Shown piece after piece: positions 11,591 through 24,737 of a stretch of 64,000 nt of DNA. A program made the position numbers and the translations under genes. Positions within the stretch are counted from its first letter, which is position 1, and every line of letters starts with the position of its first letter. The stretch spans positions 20,916,084 through 20,980,083 of the forward strand of contig CM036624.1 in assembly GCA_020746105.1 (NCBI GenBank). The letters are read 5' to 3'. The notes under the pieces are model-generated. The model did no database searches. It had not been told where the DNA came from and was given only the letters and a program-made list of their open reading frames with translations. The DNA comes from Trogon surrucura (taxonomy: Eukaryota; Chordata; Aves; Trogoniformes; Trogonidae).

Positions 11591-13185
11591 TTACTGATAA
11601 TATATATATGATTAAGGGAGTGAAGATGGTATATACTTGCTATGGTTAATTTATCAATGGAAAGGAGAAGGAAGAAAAAAATTTATCTCAGTTACCTATT
11701 TCTAAGATTCCCTGGAAATGACAAACTATTAGCTTTGAATATGGAGGATGTCCATAAGACTTGCCAGGCAGAACTAACGTACCTGCAGGGTTTGTTTTCA
11801 GGACTCACTTTGGAAAGGTGTGCTTGTGCAAAGATTTACATGTATGTGTTATGCACTGAATAGTCCCACTAAAGTCGGTTTAGAGGGTAATAAGACTCTG
11901 CCTAGTCTGTAGAGTTAATCAAGTATATAAAACAGTGATTTACTTACACAAGCATTAAATACTTGTAAGGAAAGAAATAAGGAGTTTGGGATGCAACACA
12001 GTTCTATAGGTTATAGTTGCTTACTTGTATGTCTTGTATCTTTTCACAAGTCTTTTGTTCTTCAGTGTTTTTCTTTCAAATAATCCTTTTTGTTTGCTCT
12101 TTTCTGTTTACAGTTTAATCCATTTCATTTTCACTTTTCTTCCCTCAAGCACTTCTGAGCTCTCTTTTACCTTTTTCCTCTTTGACCTGGTCTAACAACT
12201 GTGTCCTAGCCTATTTCCCAGCTAAGTGAGGCTCAAGGGTATTTGAATTCAATTTGGGCCCATCTCTACTCCAACAACAGTGTTCCTGAAGTAATACCGT
12301 TAGGTCGCTAAGATACTGTATAAGGCAACAGAACTTGGCTAATAAATGTTATTTCTTTTCTGGACAAAGTAACTTGTGTATCGTTGTAATTGATGTTCAA
12401 GCAAAGTGCTCTGTTATTTGTAGATTCCAAGCACTGTGTCATATTCTGCAAAATGCTCATTTGACTGTCCTTTTTCAAAATTAATTTCCCATAAGGGAAG
12501 AAGCTTTTTTCTTTTTTTCTTTTTTTTTTTTTTAATGACACATCGTAATGAATTCTGAAGCACTAAGGTTGGTATTTTTTCCCCATCTATGTTCTTACTA
12601 GACATCTTCTGTTTGTCTCTGAAGACTCCCCACAGTAAACTGTAAAAGCAGTGTGGTTCTTTTTGTTTAAAAAAAGAGTGTTAGTGTAGGAATGCTTTTT
12701 AAGTTTTTCTTAAGAGGTAGATGTTTTAACTTTACTCTTTATGTAAAACAATCCTGAAGGGAAACAGTTGTGTGCAATCCAGTAAAAACTGAGGTATAAA
12801 TTCAACAGCAAAGTCTTTACAGTTTTTAAAAAGAATATTTTGTAAGTTTTATGGTTGGAGAAAAATAGTAGATGCCATATAATCTTGATTTAGCTGTTTT
12901 TTTTCCCCCCTATTACTAATAATACTAATAATACTATCATTAAAATGTAGACGTAAGGTGTAGGTGAGATTCTGTTATGGCTGATTCTATACTGCTTTGA
13001 GTTATCAAGAGAGTCGTTGCTAATGGTTCACAGTCAAACTCTGAAAAAAGTATTGGGTGGGACTTTGTGGCATTCTGTTCCTTGTTGGACTTACATGACA
13101 GAATTAAATTTCCATGTGATGACACTATTCTAGGAGAGACTGTTGAGAGACAAAAATAGAATTAAAAATGATCTTACACTCGGAG
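11591..13185. other. Unique sequence with pyrimidine-rich tract
   Basis: No gene seen. About 12030-12200 is strongly pyrimidine-rich on the plus strand. A T-run follows at 12505-12533, and an imperfect ATA/ACT trinucleotide patch lies at about 12912-12941. Confidence 0.55.
12505..12533 (+). repeat. T-rich homopolymer tract
   Basis: Run of T interrupted by single C residues at 12511 and 12519, ending in 13 or more consecutive T. It could be the remnant of a poly(A) tail on the opposite strand, but no retrocopy was recognised next to it. Confidence 0.9.
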
Positions 13186-13710
13186 AGGGGAAGCAGCATC
13201 CTGGGATGCAGAATCATAGCCTACAGCACTTGTGGAGTAATTTTTTAACTCTTCACACCATGAGCAAGGCCAACTGTAACCCGCTTTGCATACTTCCCTT
13301 CAAGCAAACCGTGGCTTCTGAAAGAAAGGCAAAGAGAATAATCAGAAATATAGTAAGTGATCCGCAAGGAAAAATGGAAGAACTTAGGGTTGTTAGGAAG
13401 GAAGACTGTGATAAGACATAACACTTTTCAAGTATGTGTTGTCACTTGCTTTTGGGACAGTAATGGACTTGAACTGTTGCAGCACATTTAAAGTGCTGAA
13501 GGAGAATTCAGAATAGGTGTTAGATAAAGACGTTTAGCTGTAGAGAGTGAATCACTAGAATGGCCTGCCTAGGGAAATGATAGTGTCCATCATTGGATAT
13601 CAGCAGCATGCATTAGACAAGAACCTGTCCAGAGCACCAAAGGCAGACCTGATTCTTCTGTGTGGTAGTGGGATGAAGCAAGTGACATCTGAGGTCATTC
13701 GCCTTAGAAC
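13186..13710 (+). mobile_element. Ancient CR1 LINE fragment
   Basis: Heavily diverged CR1 on the plus strand. Recognisable landmarks in the right order are 'catcctgggatgca' (13198), 'gagcaaggccaactgta' (13262), 'tgatccgcaaggaaaaatgg' (13358), 'cacttttcaagtatgt' (13422), 'atggcctgcctaggg' (13559) and 'catcattgga' (13588). These follow the C-terminal ORF2 to 3' end of older avian or reptilian CR1 subfamilies. Reading frame is destroyed. It is much older than the copy at 26258-26720. The ends are approximate. Confidence 0.72.
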
Positions 13711-15235
13711 AATGCCTGTTTTCTTGGTAAATCAAAGTTTACTTCATGCTAACATTTGTATTAGCAGGAAAACAGCAGAATCTCGATTTACATCTTGATT
13801 ACCTCCTTTACCTTCCCCTTACCCAGAGGAGGTTAAATAGTTTGCATAAAAATTACCTTGCATATAGAAAAATGTGAAATATTCACAATGAAATATGTAA
13901 AAACAGGATAGTGCAACCAAACTTGCATTCAAATCAGCATAGTTTCACATACTCCTGTTGACAAATGATAATAATAGGGATTAGTTTATAAACCTTAACA
14001 TGTGGAAACCTGATTTACTCAAGTACCTGAGTAAAACTAGTTGCTTTTGAGATAACCAATAAATTCCAGATTTAAGATATGTTTGGAAGCAGTGCTGCTA
14101 AACTGTGCAAATTGGGACTCGCTCAGCAATGATTTTAAGCTCATGCTTAAGTAAATGTACCCAGCATCAGCATAAGTCTGCTTGTGTTGAAAATGATGGC
14201 TGTATTTTACTGGATAAATGCCAGAGTATGCATCAGCCCTGTTGAACTCTGTTTTATTTGATAAAAAACTTCATCTGTTGTTTTCTAAATTTGAATACTG
14301 TGATATATTATATGATTTGAGATAATGAAAGTGTAGCTCTGTCTTGAAAAAATGGTGCTAGGTGTATGAGCCCTGAAGTTGTGAATAAGGAAATTTTGTG
14401 CTCGTATTGCTTCTTTAGCCTTTATGCGGGGCTATCCGTATCTTCAGTTTCACTGATTATAAAAAGATAGCAGTACATACTATGTTACTGTATATATGCG
14501 TGTAAAATAGTACGTTTCATACATATTGTTATTAATATTTGTGAACTTGTGTTACTGTTTTTTAACTATTATTTCTTTTGCACAAACACCTCCAATTTAA
14601 AACCGTTAGTGCTGCTTCTCTCCAAATAAATTTAACATAATAACTGTAATGATGTAATATACCAAAATTCCTGTGGGTTTTTTTGGTGAAATATAACAAC
14701 TTAATGAAAGTCAGCTGAAGAAATACTTGTGTTTATCTCATATGACATGAAAGAAACAAAATAGTCTGTAAAATCCTTAGAACTGTGGGCATCTAAATTA
14801 AACCTGTTGGCAGAAGGATGAAGTTTCGGTACATACATGGATATCTGTTTATTTTAAATGAGTCTTACTACCAAGGCATTACAAATGAGACTGTCAGTGT
14901 AGTGGCAGAGTACATCAGCAATATCAGGCAGACCAAGGAGACTGGGACAAAATTATTAATGGACAAATCTTATTTAAGAGCTAATGTAACTCAGTTTTCT
15001 TTCAGTGTTAAATAAGGAGAATGTACAACCAATAATTGTGAGTAAACATGATATAGTACTTTTAACTGTCACTGTAAATGAATCAAATTTGGAGAATAAT
15101 GTTTCTTGGGTAAATACGTTGGTATTACATAGATTGTTTTTTAAATATCTTTTTGGAGGCCTCTTTGCTGCCAAAAGCATGTGTTCAGCTTATATTGAAG
15201 TCAATAAGAAACGTTTGTCCAACTCCAAGTAAAAT

Positions 15236-15410
15236 CTATGCCTTCGCCTTCAGTTTCTTATGCCTATTTCTTTTTCTTTCTCTCTGTTTTCAGTAGTCAT
15301 CTTTCTTCAATCAGTCCTTCTAGATTCAATCCCTCCGTTTTTCTTCCCATCTTTCTCTTTCCATTTAGATCCTTTTACTTCTCTTTTTCTTTTTCCCAAT
15401 TGCTAGCAGG
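15236..15410 (+). repeat. Polypyrimidine-rich tract
   Basis: About 170 bases made mostly of C and T on the plus strand, with runs such as 'tttctttttctttctctct'. It is not a simple microsatellite because no unit repeats regularly. Such tracts can form triplex DNA or mark an old decayed (CT)n repeat. No splice junction or exon follows that could make it a splice-acceptor tract. Confidence 0.65.
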
Positions 15411-16340
15411 TTTTATAAGTATTTAAGTTGCAGTAGCATGAAATCTAATTGCTTTCTATTTAAAATAAAAGGGGAAAAAAAAGAGAAAAATTCTAAACTA
15501 GCCTTAAAATAATTTTCTGAAAAACACATGCTTTATCTTTTCAGCCATACAATAATAGACATACTTTCGTTATGGATGATGCTAAATTCACAGGGCTATA
15601 CTTGAACTATTTCTGTGAACCAGGTTTTTATCTTCAGATATTTTCCTTTAAAAATGGGATTTTGTTCTCAGTTCATGAGATTGGAAGTATTAAACTACAC
15701 TTGTCCTTGATTCAGTTTGCTGCTTCTTCATGGTCAAAATTGCCCTTCATGCAGAGCTGAGCTTGTAATATGTACTCTAGATGCTGAGTAAATGCTTTCA
15801 CTGGCTGTCCCTGGCTTACTTACTCAGCCAGTCTGAGTCACCTTCAAAACATCAAGATCATGTGTACATCCACTGTAATGAATAACCACCTGCACTGAGG
15901 TAATGCAAATTGAATTTGTTGAAATATGGCCTATTATATTAAAATTTGTTTCTATTATATTTTTTGTCATATGAAACAAATTTGTCCTGTATAAAATTAC
16001 TGAGAAATAAGAACTGTATCCAGGAAAGCTTATCTTCTATTGGAAACTATTAAATAATAGTTTCTCCCCATGCACTTATCTTCTAAGTGACTATTTTCTT
16101 CTGCATCCTCTGAAAAATGCATAGCTGGATTTTGTCGTTCTTACAACAGATCAAATAACTTAATCGTAACATACTTGTGTATATATCCTAAGTATAGACA
16201 ATTAGAGAGCTCTTTTCCTTTTTCACTTGAACTAGTTATTTTATAAATAATGCCAACAGATTAGAAATAGACCTAAACCATATTCATTCAAGGGATTTCA
16301 AGGCAAAATTCAGGGTATTTTAATTCTGAATCTGCATGAA

Positions 16341-16376
16341 TGGTGACATGGTGAGAGTGATGGTGAGATATGGTGA
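16341..16376 (+). repeat. Four spaced TGGTGA motifs
   Basis: TGGTGA occurs at 16341, 16349, 16361 and 16371, spaced by 8, 12 and 10 bases with similar GA-rich linkers. It looks like a small decayed minisatellite. Confidence 0.7.
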
Positions 16377-18483
16377 GAATAGAAGGACTTTGTAATACAG
16401 AGTTCTGAAGCTGACACTCTTCTAGTGCTTTTACTGGACTGAAACAAGTTACTTAAACACCTGTATAATAAACAGTTATTTCTCTGAATTAAAGAAATAA
16501 ACATTAGAGAAGAAAATTTGAAATCAATTTAAAAACATGCAAGCACTAAATTAACCTTATTTCATGGTAATTCAGGTTTATTTAATTCATATCACCATCC
16601 ATAAAAGCTACCTCTGCTGTTCAGAGTAATATCCAGTATATCTCAGTTAACAGTGTGTTAACTTTTCATCCAAGTTGGCTAGCAGAGTGAAGCTAAATAG
16701 ATTAACTATCAAAAAAGGGAAATAAAAATCTAAGAACAAAAAGAGAAGTTACATTTTTTTTACAGTAATATAAAAACAGCAGAATGGACAAAATAACATT
16801 AAACAATGAACATTCCTAAGTCTGATAGTATATATATTTGGTTTTTAAATGTTGCAACTCGTCATGAGTACTGGAAAAATTTAAAAAGTATTTGGAATAA
16901 CATTAGTCTATAGCTGGCCTAATGCAGTGTAGCTTGCTTAGTCTTAAAGGAGGAACAATATATCTGAACAGGATAAAATCCTGCTCCAGCAGACAAATTG
17001 GAATTTTTAAGTTTGTTCTCGTCAGTTTTAAGATGAATTAAGTAAGTCCGTTGGCGTATGCTGTGTCATAAAGTTCTTGCTAACAGAATGTAGTTTTTCG
17101 TAAAAACATGTAATGACAAACAGAATTAATAATTTTATTCTCTGGAGTAGTTACCTGAAGAGGCTAGAAAGAATTCTTTTCCCTTTTTAATGCATATTTT
17201 CTCTTCTGTGGTGCTGTTTTTTTCACTGTCTTCTGACACACTCAGCTAGGACCAGTGCCTCTGTTTCTGTAATACATTGAAAGTACTCGGTTTGTTTTGT
17301 CTTGCTCACATGCTCCAGGTTGAAGTGATCACCGGATTTAGGGGCAGGATGTAGTTTCTCCTTGGGCTGTGTTGACAAGGGCTTTTTATTTTTTTTTCCT
17401 AGCTTCTATATAAATAATATAGTGCACTTAGTAATAAAATTTAAACATTTTCACCCCTTGCTATTACAGACCTGAAAGACCACCTTTGAGTTCTAAAGAT
17501 GATGGTGATTCATATTTTTAGTCTTCTAGTTGTGACTTTACCTTTTGAAATAGAACATTAACTCTAGATTTGAACTTTTTTTTTTCCTTATATTTTGTGA
17601 GTTAATCCACTCAGAACTGAGGTTTTCTTTTTTATTAATTGATCTTGGCTAGATTTAAGTCTAAGAAAATGTGGCATTACTTTTTTTTATCACATGTAAA
17701 AGCACAACAAGAAAGACAATCTTTGAGGTTCCAACAACATATATAGCAGATGCGTATTACAGTGTATTTAAATCTGAATCTCTTGTTAAATAGGGCCTAC
17801 TATCTATATCAAGTGTTTTAGTAGTTTATGCATTAAAAAGATATTATAAATCATACAAGATGAGTGATGTTTCAGAGCTATTGTCACTATTGATATTTTC
17901 ACTCTTGAATTCCAAATTTTGTTTCAGGCTTTTTCTGGTGCAATCTGAATGTGACATTAAGATTTTTTTCTCCTTTACTCACTAATAGAAATTGTGACTA
18001 TCATGAATGGAGGGACCATATGCTGCTTTGAAAAGGCAGCAGGGACCATGGAGACAGTTTATAAACGATCTGAGTAAGAAATGAACAGAGACCAATTAAG
18101 CTAGTTAGGAGGCCGAAGGTTTTGGAAAGCAAGTATGCTAAATTCGGTTCACTTCAAAAGTGAAAGAAGATAGAATTAAAAATTAGTATTTTTTTTTCTG
18201 TTGTTTCAACTAAGAATTCCTTCTTCACTTGCAACAACAAAGTAAAGTATGATTTGTTTTTTCATTTTCATTTGAGACAAGGAATTTGTCACTGAAAATT
18301 ACCAGGATGGGACTGGTGGCCACTCACAATATGGCTTTTGTCACTGGGGCAAGTCTGTGCACTAAATAATGCATGCACAATTACCACATTGATCAGGCTG
18401 GTCAAAACAGGTGATCCAGTGAATATCTTTGTGCCCACTGCCATTTAATGCTATTCATCCATGTATCTATTATAATTATTCAT

Positions 18484-18610
18484 TTAACACCACAGGTGTG
18501 CTAAGTGCTTTGCAGATAGCATAAAGATGAAAATTCTTTTCTTGGAGAATTTAAATTCAAAATATCCAGAATACAGATTAGATAAAATGAATGAAAATGA
18601 GTGGAGTTTT
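18484..18610 (+). repeat. Possible ancient amniote interspersed repeat
   Basis: The run 'gtgctaagtgctttgcagat' followed by a stretch like 'cttggagaatttaaattc' resembles a widely scattered ancient repeat type in amniotes (MIR/L2-like or related). The class is uncertain, and the call rests only on remembered phrase similarity. Confidence 0.3.
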
Positions 18611-21600
18611 TTTTGTGGGGTTTTTTTTTTAACCATATTTTAGTTAATTTCTTAATCTTTATTTAGCTTTTGAGAGCTATTTTCGGGAATGTATTTTAGG
18701 GTTTTTTAAGTCTCTGGAAAGTATACAATTAGTGAGAGAAGAGAGTGTAGTCAAGGAGTAGTTTCCGGATGTAAAGGGTGAAATGAAAATTTGAATGCAG
18801 AAACCAGATAGAATGAAGAAACAAATAGTTTATTATAGGTACAATTATTTCTTTTATAAATGCAAAAAAAAATAGTAAATTCAATATTCTACCTGTATTA
18901 ATTACACAGAGACCAGAATAGGAAAGATACAGTTCTGACTTAAATGCAAAAGGGAAAATCATATTACAGTTAGGAGGGCATTTATTTTAAAATAAAGAAA
19001 ACTCCAGGACTGGAAAAAGAAAAAGGCTTCTACTAGGCAACGTCTGAGTTCTCACAGAGAATCTTGGAGGTTCAAAAACTAACAGACACCTTTAAAAGAA
19101 AATTTTTGATTCCAGAGATAACTGCCTCAAACTTCATACTGTAATTGGTGAATAGGGGTTATTAATTAATTGTCTTCTTAGTGGTTTCAGTCATTAAATT
19201 AATCCATCATTCTCTTTTCTTCTTCCATAAACCTGTTTTTTTTACACTTTTGCTACAGAGGTTATGAAACGATGTGACAAGAACTAGACTGCTGGTGTAT
19301 GGACACCATGAAGTCATTCAGGCTGACCGATGTTGTCTTATTTTTCCTTGTGCTTTCCCATATGTGTCCTCTATCTGTTGTCTCATGTCTTGTCCTTAAT
19401 GCAAAATCCTCCTAATTTTGGGCAGGACCCAGGAAGAAAAGAGATGCTGATCAGGGTCTGAAACTCCCAGACATCAGGATAATACCAGCAACATACAACA
19501 GTAGTAAAATACTGTGAGAAATGTAGATTTCTGCTTTGCCTGGATAAATGAAACAACATAGCGTGGAGTATCTGAAGTGTACGGCATCTCAAAACACTTC
19601 ACAGATTATAGTGATTCATTGTAATTGCATCATGATATTGCCATTATATGGCAGTCATGTTATCATTTCTGTAATAAACATTTATCTTAGGAATGTTTGT
19701 GTGCAACACATAATTACCTCTAGAATAAAGAGAGCTAAACATGAGGTGTGATTCATTAGAAGAATGATAGAATTTGATTAATAAATACTAACAATTTATT
19801 TTATCTGTTACTTGTTCAAAGTGAAAACAAAGTGAAGTTTTGTTGATTGCAAAACTGATATAAAACAAGCTGAAGTAATGGTTGAAAGCTAGTATGCATT
19901 TAAATATTAGCACAATTAGTTATTGTTGAATTTTTCATTTCTTGTCACTGTAAAATGTAATTAGTAGGCCTATATCTGCAACATTTATGGTTTCAAGTAG
20001 GACCATTTGATCTGAAGCCTTAACTAAGAAAGCCCTTTACTCATCAGAAAATGACCTAGAATAACAATTTTAGCCAATATCTTCTTGCCTGAATCTGACC
20101 TTTAGTATCACTCCAAAAGTAGTTTTGCTATATTTATGAAATTAAAAAAAAAAAAAGGCATTTTGCTCTCAAGATGCCAACTATACAAAAGGAAGATGAG
20201 AAACTTTTTAAAAAAGTCACTGTGGCTTAAAAGCAAAATATACTGTGTTGTAAGGTATTCCCTTTATTGGGCACAACTTCTGGCATCTCAAGTTTGTCTG
20301 CATAAGCCAGTAATCTAACTCAAACTTTACTAGCTTGATCGCTGGAAGAAATATAGTCATGTTAACTCCAAGTATGTTCAGATAGCACTGAATTATACTT
20401 TGAAAACAGTACTTGTGGCTTTTGAGACTTGAGGGGCTGTTCCCTATTTTAAGTATGAGATCTAAACCTAAAACAAGTAAGCAAACAAAACCCACAGCTG
20501 CCCCAAAGAAAAGGAAAGTAGAAAAAAATTAAAACCATTTGGATTTCTTTGTTCCCAGCACCTGAGAACTTTAGAAAGCTTGTATCATGTAAGGGTTGTG
20601 ATGCAGTACAAGCATATAGTTTTAAATTTTTGTTTTCAGGCTGAAGACTAAATAATAGTCAAAATTTAATCTTACAAAAATAAGAACAGCGGGATGGGGA
20701 TCCAGATCCAGTTTCAGACCTCAGTGCCTAATCTCTAGGTTTGCCATGTCCAACCTTCAAGGAGCTTGATTGGAGTCAGGAATATCCTAACAATGGATTG
20801 GGAGAGTTGCGTGTTTGAGAACAAGAAGTAGGCTACAGGTGACCCATAGGATCTGCAGAGCTATAGCCAAACTTCTACAAGGACAGGCATACATCACCGA
20901 AAAAAAATATATGATTTTGGGAGGAGCTATTAGAATTCTCAAGTAAACAGCATTTGAAACTAACTACCAGGATAGTGGTTCTGCTTCAACAGCACTGAAG
21001 AAAGGTGCTCTTGCTGTTCTTTGAAGTAGTAGGGAAAAGGTGGATTTGCACCTGTTCAGGTGTGAAGAGAAAGTGAGCTCAGGCACTTCCTTTCTGGTTG
21101 AATTTTTAACAGGTATTATGCAGAAAATTGTTGAAGTTACCTCCTTAATGTTTAATTACGGTTTAATATCGAAGCCCCTGTAACAAAGGCTGGACCCTCT
21201 GTCTGCAGGCTGTAAGGAAGGCTACTTGGAGGTTTTAGCTACTGTTCCACATGATTTCTGATCCCGGGTTGCTTGGAATAGAGCTGGTTGTCTAAATGCT
21301 CATGCAAACAGTCCTGGGAATTTGTACATTGAGAACATTCAGGTGCCTAGAAAACTTTTCAGTCCAAAAGGAGTCTTTAGCAAGTTTCAATAACTTGTAT
21401 TTCCTCTGACTTTAATTTTGGATTAAAATATGGAATTGATCACCAAAGTCTGCCTAAATATTTTTTTACTGAACCTAAACCACTTTTGTTATAAACTAGC
21501 TTAAGTGAGCAGATGTTTTTACAAACTTGTAATGAACTTATTAATGTTTCAGAACGACTACATCATTTCATATTAATTCAACAGAACCACGTGTTCTTAA

Positions 21601-23674
21601 CACAGATTTCTTCTTTGGGAAGCTGAAATTGTGAAAAGTACTATTTCTGTGATCTCAGATTTTGAAATCCATACAATTATCTGTAGATTGAACAAATGAT
21701 TGCATACCTTTTTTTTCACTGCAGCTTTTGATGCTGTATTTCCGAACAGTGTGAGAGTTGCATACATGTTCTTTGGTTATCTGTGTAGTGTCCTGCTAGG
21801 TATATTGTTGCTGAGCTGCCTGAATTTTCCATCACCTTGATGACAATTGCTAACTTAAGTGTAATTACATAGTGTTTTCCATCAATAATAATCTTTTAGA
21901 GCAATGTGGGGCAAAATAAAAATGGTAATATACATGTTGTATCATGTTATGCTAAATATTTTGGGAATTATGTGATTTTTTCTTTATTTACATTTTTTTC
22001 AGAATATAATTTCATAGAAAAAACACATTTTCAAGTTTTAATGTTATGCAGAAAAAATATTGCATTTTTAAGGTAGTTTGATAAGAAAAGAAGTTTTAAG
22101 GATAAATGTTAAGTTCAAGGTAAGGTTATTTTGAAGATTTACTTATGTTGTTAATGAGTTTTGTGTGGTTGAATTGTGTACACATGATGAAATCCCAAGA
22201 GACGTAATTAGAAAGAGGGTAGGCTTAGTGCAACCACAGTATCTACCCTGATAGGTTCTGAGAAATGTTTAAATAATTGTATTACAGGTATACATTATAC
22301 TCTGAATTAGTATCTCTATATAGGAATACTAATACATAGCATATATTCTAATTTGTATAAAATTACTAATGTATATACTAGTGACATATATATGTAGCAT
22401 TTAGATCAGTTTGCGGTAGGGAGAAAATTTTTGTAGACGGTCAGTCACAACTAAGCTTCATTCCACTTTTGCCTGGCCGAAATATAATGCTTGTAGTGAG
22501 TACATTTCGAGATCTCAGTAAGCATAGCAAAAATGATAGCTTTTGTTTATGAAGACATATAAGGACAGAAAGGATCTACAGGGAATGCAAGAAAATGACC
22601 TAGTTACTTTCAACACCTACAAAAAGCATTAAATAATGGCCAGCTTTTTGCAAAGAAAGTTATTGTCAAAATTAACACCTATCAGCAATAACGTTTTTCT
22701 ACAGTGCTTTTTGCCATTGTAGTGTTTGTCTGCAGGTTTTAGAACTGGTAGTCAAAATTGAGTACTCTGTGGCTCTATAGGAAAAATAACTATCAGCTCT
22801 TTACCAGTTATTATAGGTTAGTCACGTTAGATCTGAATGAACATTAGAAATCCAAGCAGGATTGGCCTATCCAAATAATTTTTGTCTAAGTGTAAGTATA
22901 CCCTGTATTTAAGTTAAAATTCTACCCATTTTTCTTAAAAGATCTGATCATATATTCTTCAAAGTGATAAATGGCTGTTTACTATAGGTAACAGCAGGCT
23001 TTACTGCTTAGATTTTTTTTTTTTTAGCATAAAATGACACATGGTCCTAATGCCAACTATCTGCAAAGCTTTTTAGTGTTATGTTAAGTAAATCACTAAA
23101 GAAATTTAAACCCAAACTAGTAGGGACTACTATGTCTCTAGTTTTATTTTTGTTTTTTGAATGAGTGCTACACATAAGGCTAAGTGTTTTTTGCTATGCA
23201 GATGTTTATAGGAATCTTGGGTTTACCTCAAAATTATCTTGCACTTGTTCCAAGTGTAGCAGTTTGTAATCAGTCTACTGATTTGAGGTCTTGAGCCTTT
23301 GTATAACAACTCATTGTTTCAGCATAGTTTGCTACAGAATGTAACTGCTAGCATTTCTCATTCTCTGCAATTAATTTAATTTTTTTTTTTTTTGCTATTA
23401 ATGCAATTAATACTTTAGTCTCAGTCTCCTGTCCTTGTCGTGGGAGAACATTCTTCAAAGTATCTGCACTTATTTCAGCTGTACTTCATGCACTTTCAAA
23501 ATCGAAGGCCAGACTGTGTACCAGATGAATATTCTTGTGTTTCCTATGGTCCACGTAAATTACATTTTCTGTATCCTTTTTGTTGTATTAATGTAGGGTA
23601 TGCTTTATGGAGACTGAAGAAAATAAGGGGCAAAGATAGATTTCTACATTGCATCATCTGAAATAACTAGATTT
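18611..23674. other. Unique sequence, no gene seen
   Basis: No coding or RNA gene found. Holds a 13-base A run at 20144-20156, a T run at 23013-23025, and a more complex GC-richer segment at about 20690-21330 that I could not classify; an eroded transposon is possible. A small stem-loop lies at 22306-22333. Confidence 0.55.
22306..22333. repeat. 8-bp inverted repeat with 12-nt loop
   Basis: ATTAGTAT (22306-22313) pairs with ATACTAAT (22326-22333). It lies in very AT-rich sequence, where such palindromes arise easily by chance. Confidence 0.5.
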
Positions 23675-23712
23675 ATCATAGAATCATAGAATGATTTGGC
23701 TTGAAATGAAAA
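23675..23712 (-). mobile_element. CR1 3'-end fragment
   Basis: The stretch 'atcatagaatcatagaatg' followed by 'atttggcttgaaa' is the reverse complement of the CR1 3' terminus, including its tandem octamer. The match fades after about 23712, so this is an extremely truncated insertion or an eroded one. Confidence 0.75.
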
Positions 23713-24370
23713 TGCAACAATTCCAGTGAGATTATCTTCTGGTTTGATTCATTTAGGTCTAGAGAAGACTGGAAACAATGTGAAGAAAGGTATCTGAATC
23801 ATCCAGTTGGCAGCAAATAAGATTGTCAAAGGCCAATATATATTTATCAAAAATCTGTCTAGAGAATCCAGGGTGAAAATTACATCTTAAGCTCACCAAA
23901 TTTCATGTTAAAAGAAAATAAAATCATGAAACTAATTCAAAATGTTTAGACTTTATATCAGTCTGGTAGATCTTTTGGCATGCTTGAAAATATTATATTA
24001 ATATAATCTCTGTAAATCTGGAGTTATTATTACATATTGTACCTTTGTAGTCACACAGGTGATGACTGAGTAAAGCTTGGTAGGTTTGAAACAAAATGTT
24101 ACTGCTCTGGTGGGGTTTTTTTTGGCGACAATATCCTCATCTTCTTTGGAACTGGTGTCTGAATCTAAATATATTTTTCTCTGAGAAAATTTTAACTGAA
24201 ATGCGAGTTACTCACAGGAAGTAGTATTCAAAGCTTTGAATATCGAACTTTCTTTACATATATTTCTTATTGTCTGAATGACTTCAGCAAAGAACAGCTT
24301 TGTCCAGTGGTAGGTAAAGGCACTGAAAAAAAACAGGGTTAAACCAAGTTGCTTTATGAACTGAATATGA

Positions 24371-24737
24371 AGTCAAGAAGGGTCTGGATAAATTGGAAAT
24401 GCTCTAGAAAAGAGCCACAAGAATGAGTAAAAGAATAGAAAACAAAGCTTTGATAATGAACTTTTCAGTTCCATAGATAGAAGTATAAATAGAAAGACTG
24501 GAAATTGAAGCTGACACCAATTCAGACTAGAAATGATTTATAACCATTAGGCTAATTAGTGTTGGAATGATTTACCATGGACTAGTTCATTCACCATCAC
24601 TTGCAACTGATGGATGTTTTTGCCCTAAAATATATACTTTAATTTCAGAAAGGATTAGTACATGCCTATATTATACAAAAGGTTAGATTAGAAGATCACA
24701 GTGATCCCCTCAGGCCTTTAATCTATAAATTTATGAA
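24371..24737 (+). mobile_element. Ancient CR1/L3-like LINE 3' fragment
   Basis: Diverged plus-strand fragment matching the 3' part of the old amniote CR1 group. Landmarks in order: 'agaaaagagccacaa' (24406), 'gacaccaattcagactagaa' (24514), 'tggaatgatttaccatgg' (24563), 'catcacttgcaa' (24594), 'gatggatgtttttgcc' (24609), 'ttatacaaaaggttagatta' (24670), 'gatcacagtgatcccctcag' (24694) and the terminal 'atctataaatttatgaaat'. This type is shared with turtles and crocodilians, so the insertion probably predates birds. No open frame remains. Confidence 0.82.

Larger units (their letters stand above)
13711..18483. other. Unique AT-rich sequence, no gene seen
   Basis: No exon, RNA gene or clear transposon. 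Contains a pyrimidine-rich tract at 15236-15410 and a short TGGTGA repeat cluster at 16341-16376, listed separately. Confidence 0.55.

Noticed and set aside
13798-13800. Prokaryotic features such as operons, Shine-Dalgarno starts or CRISPR arrays anywhere in the window
   Set aside because: Coding density, repeats and composition are those of vertebrate nuclear DNA; no spaced direct-repeat array exists. The position given is only a placeholder.
20690-21330. Eroded DNA transposon
   Set aside because: The sequence is more complex than its flanks but shows no terminal inverted repeats or transposase-like frame.
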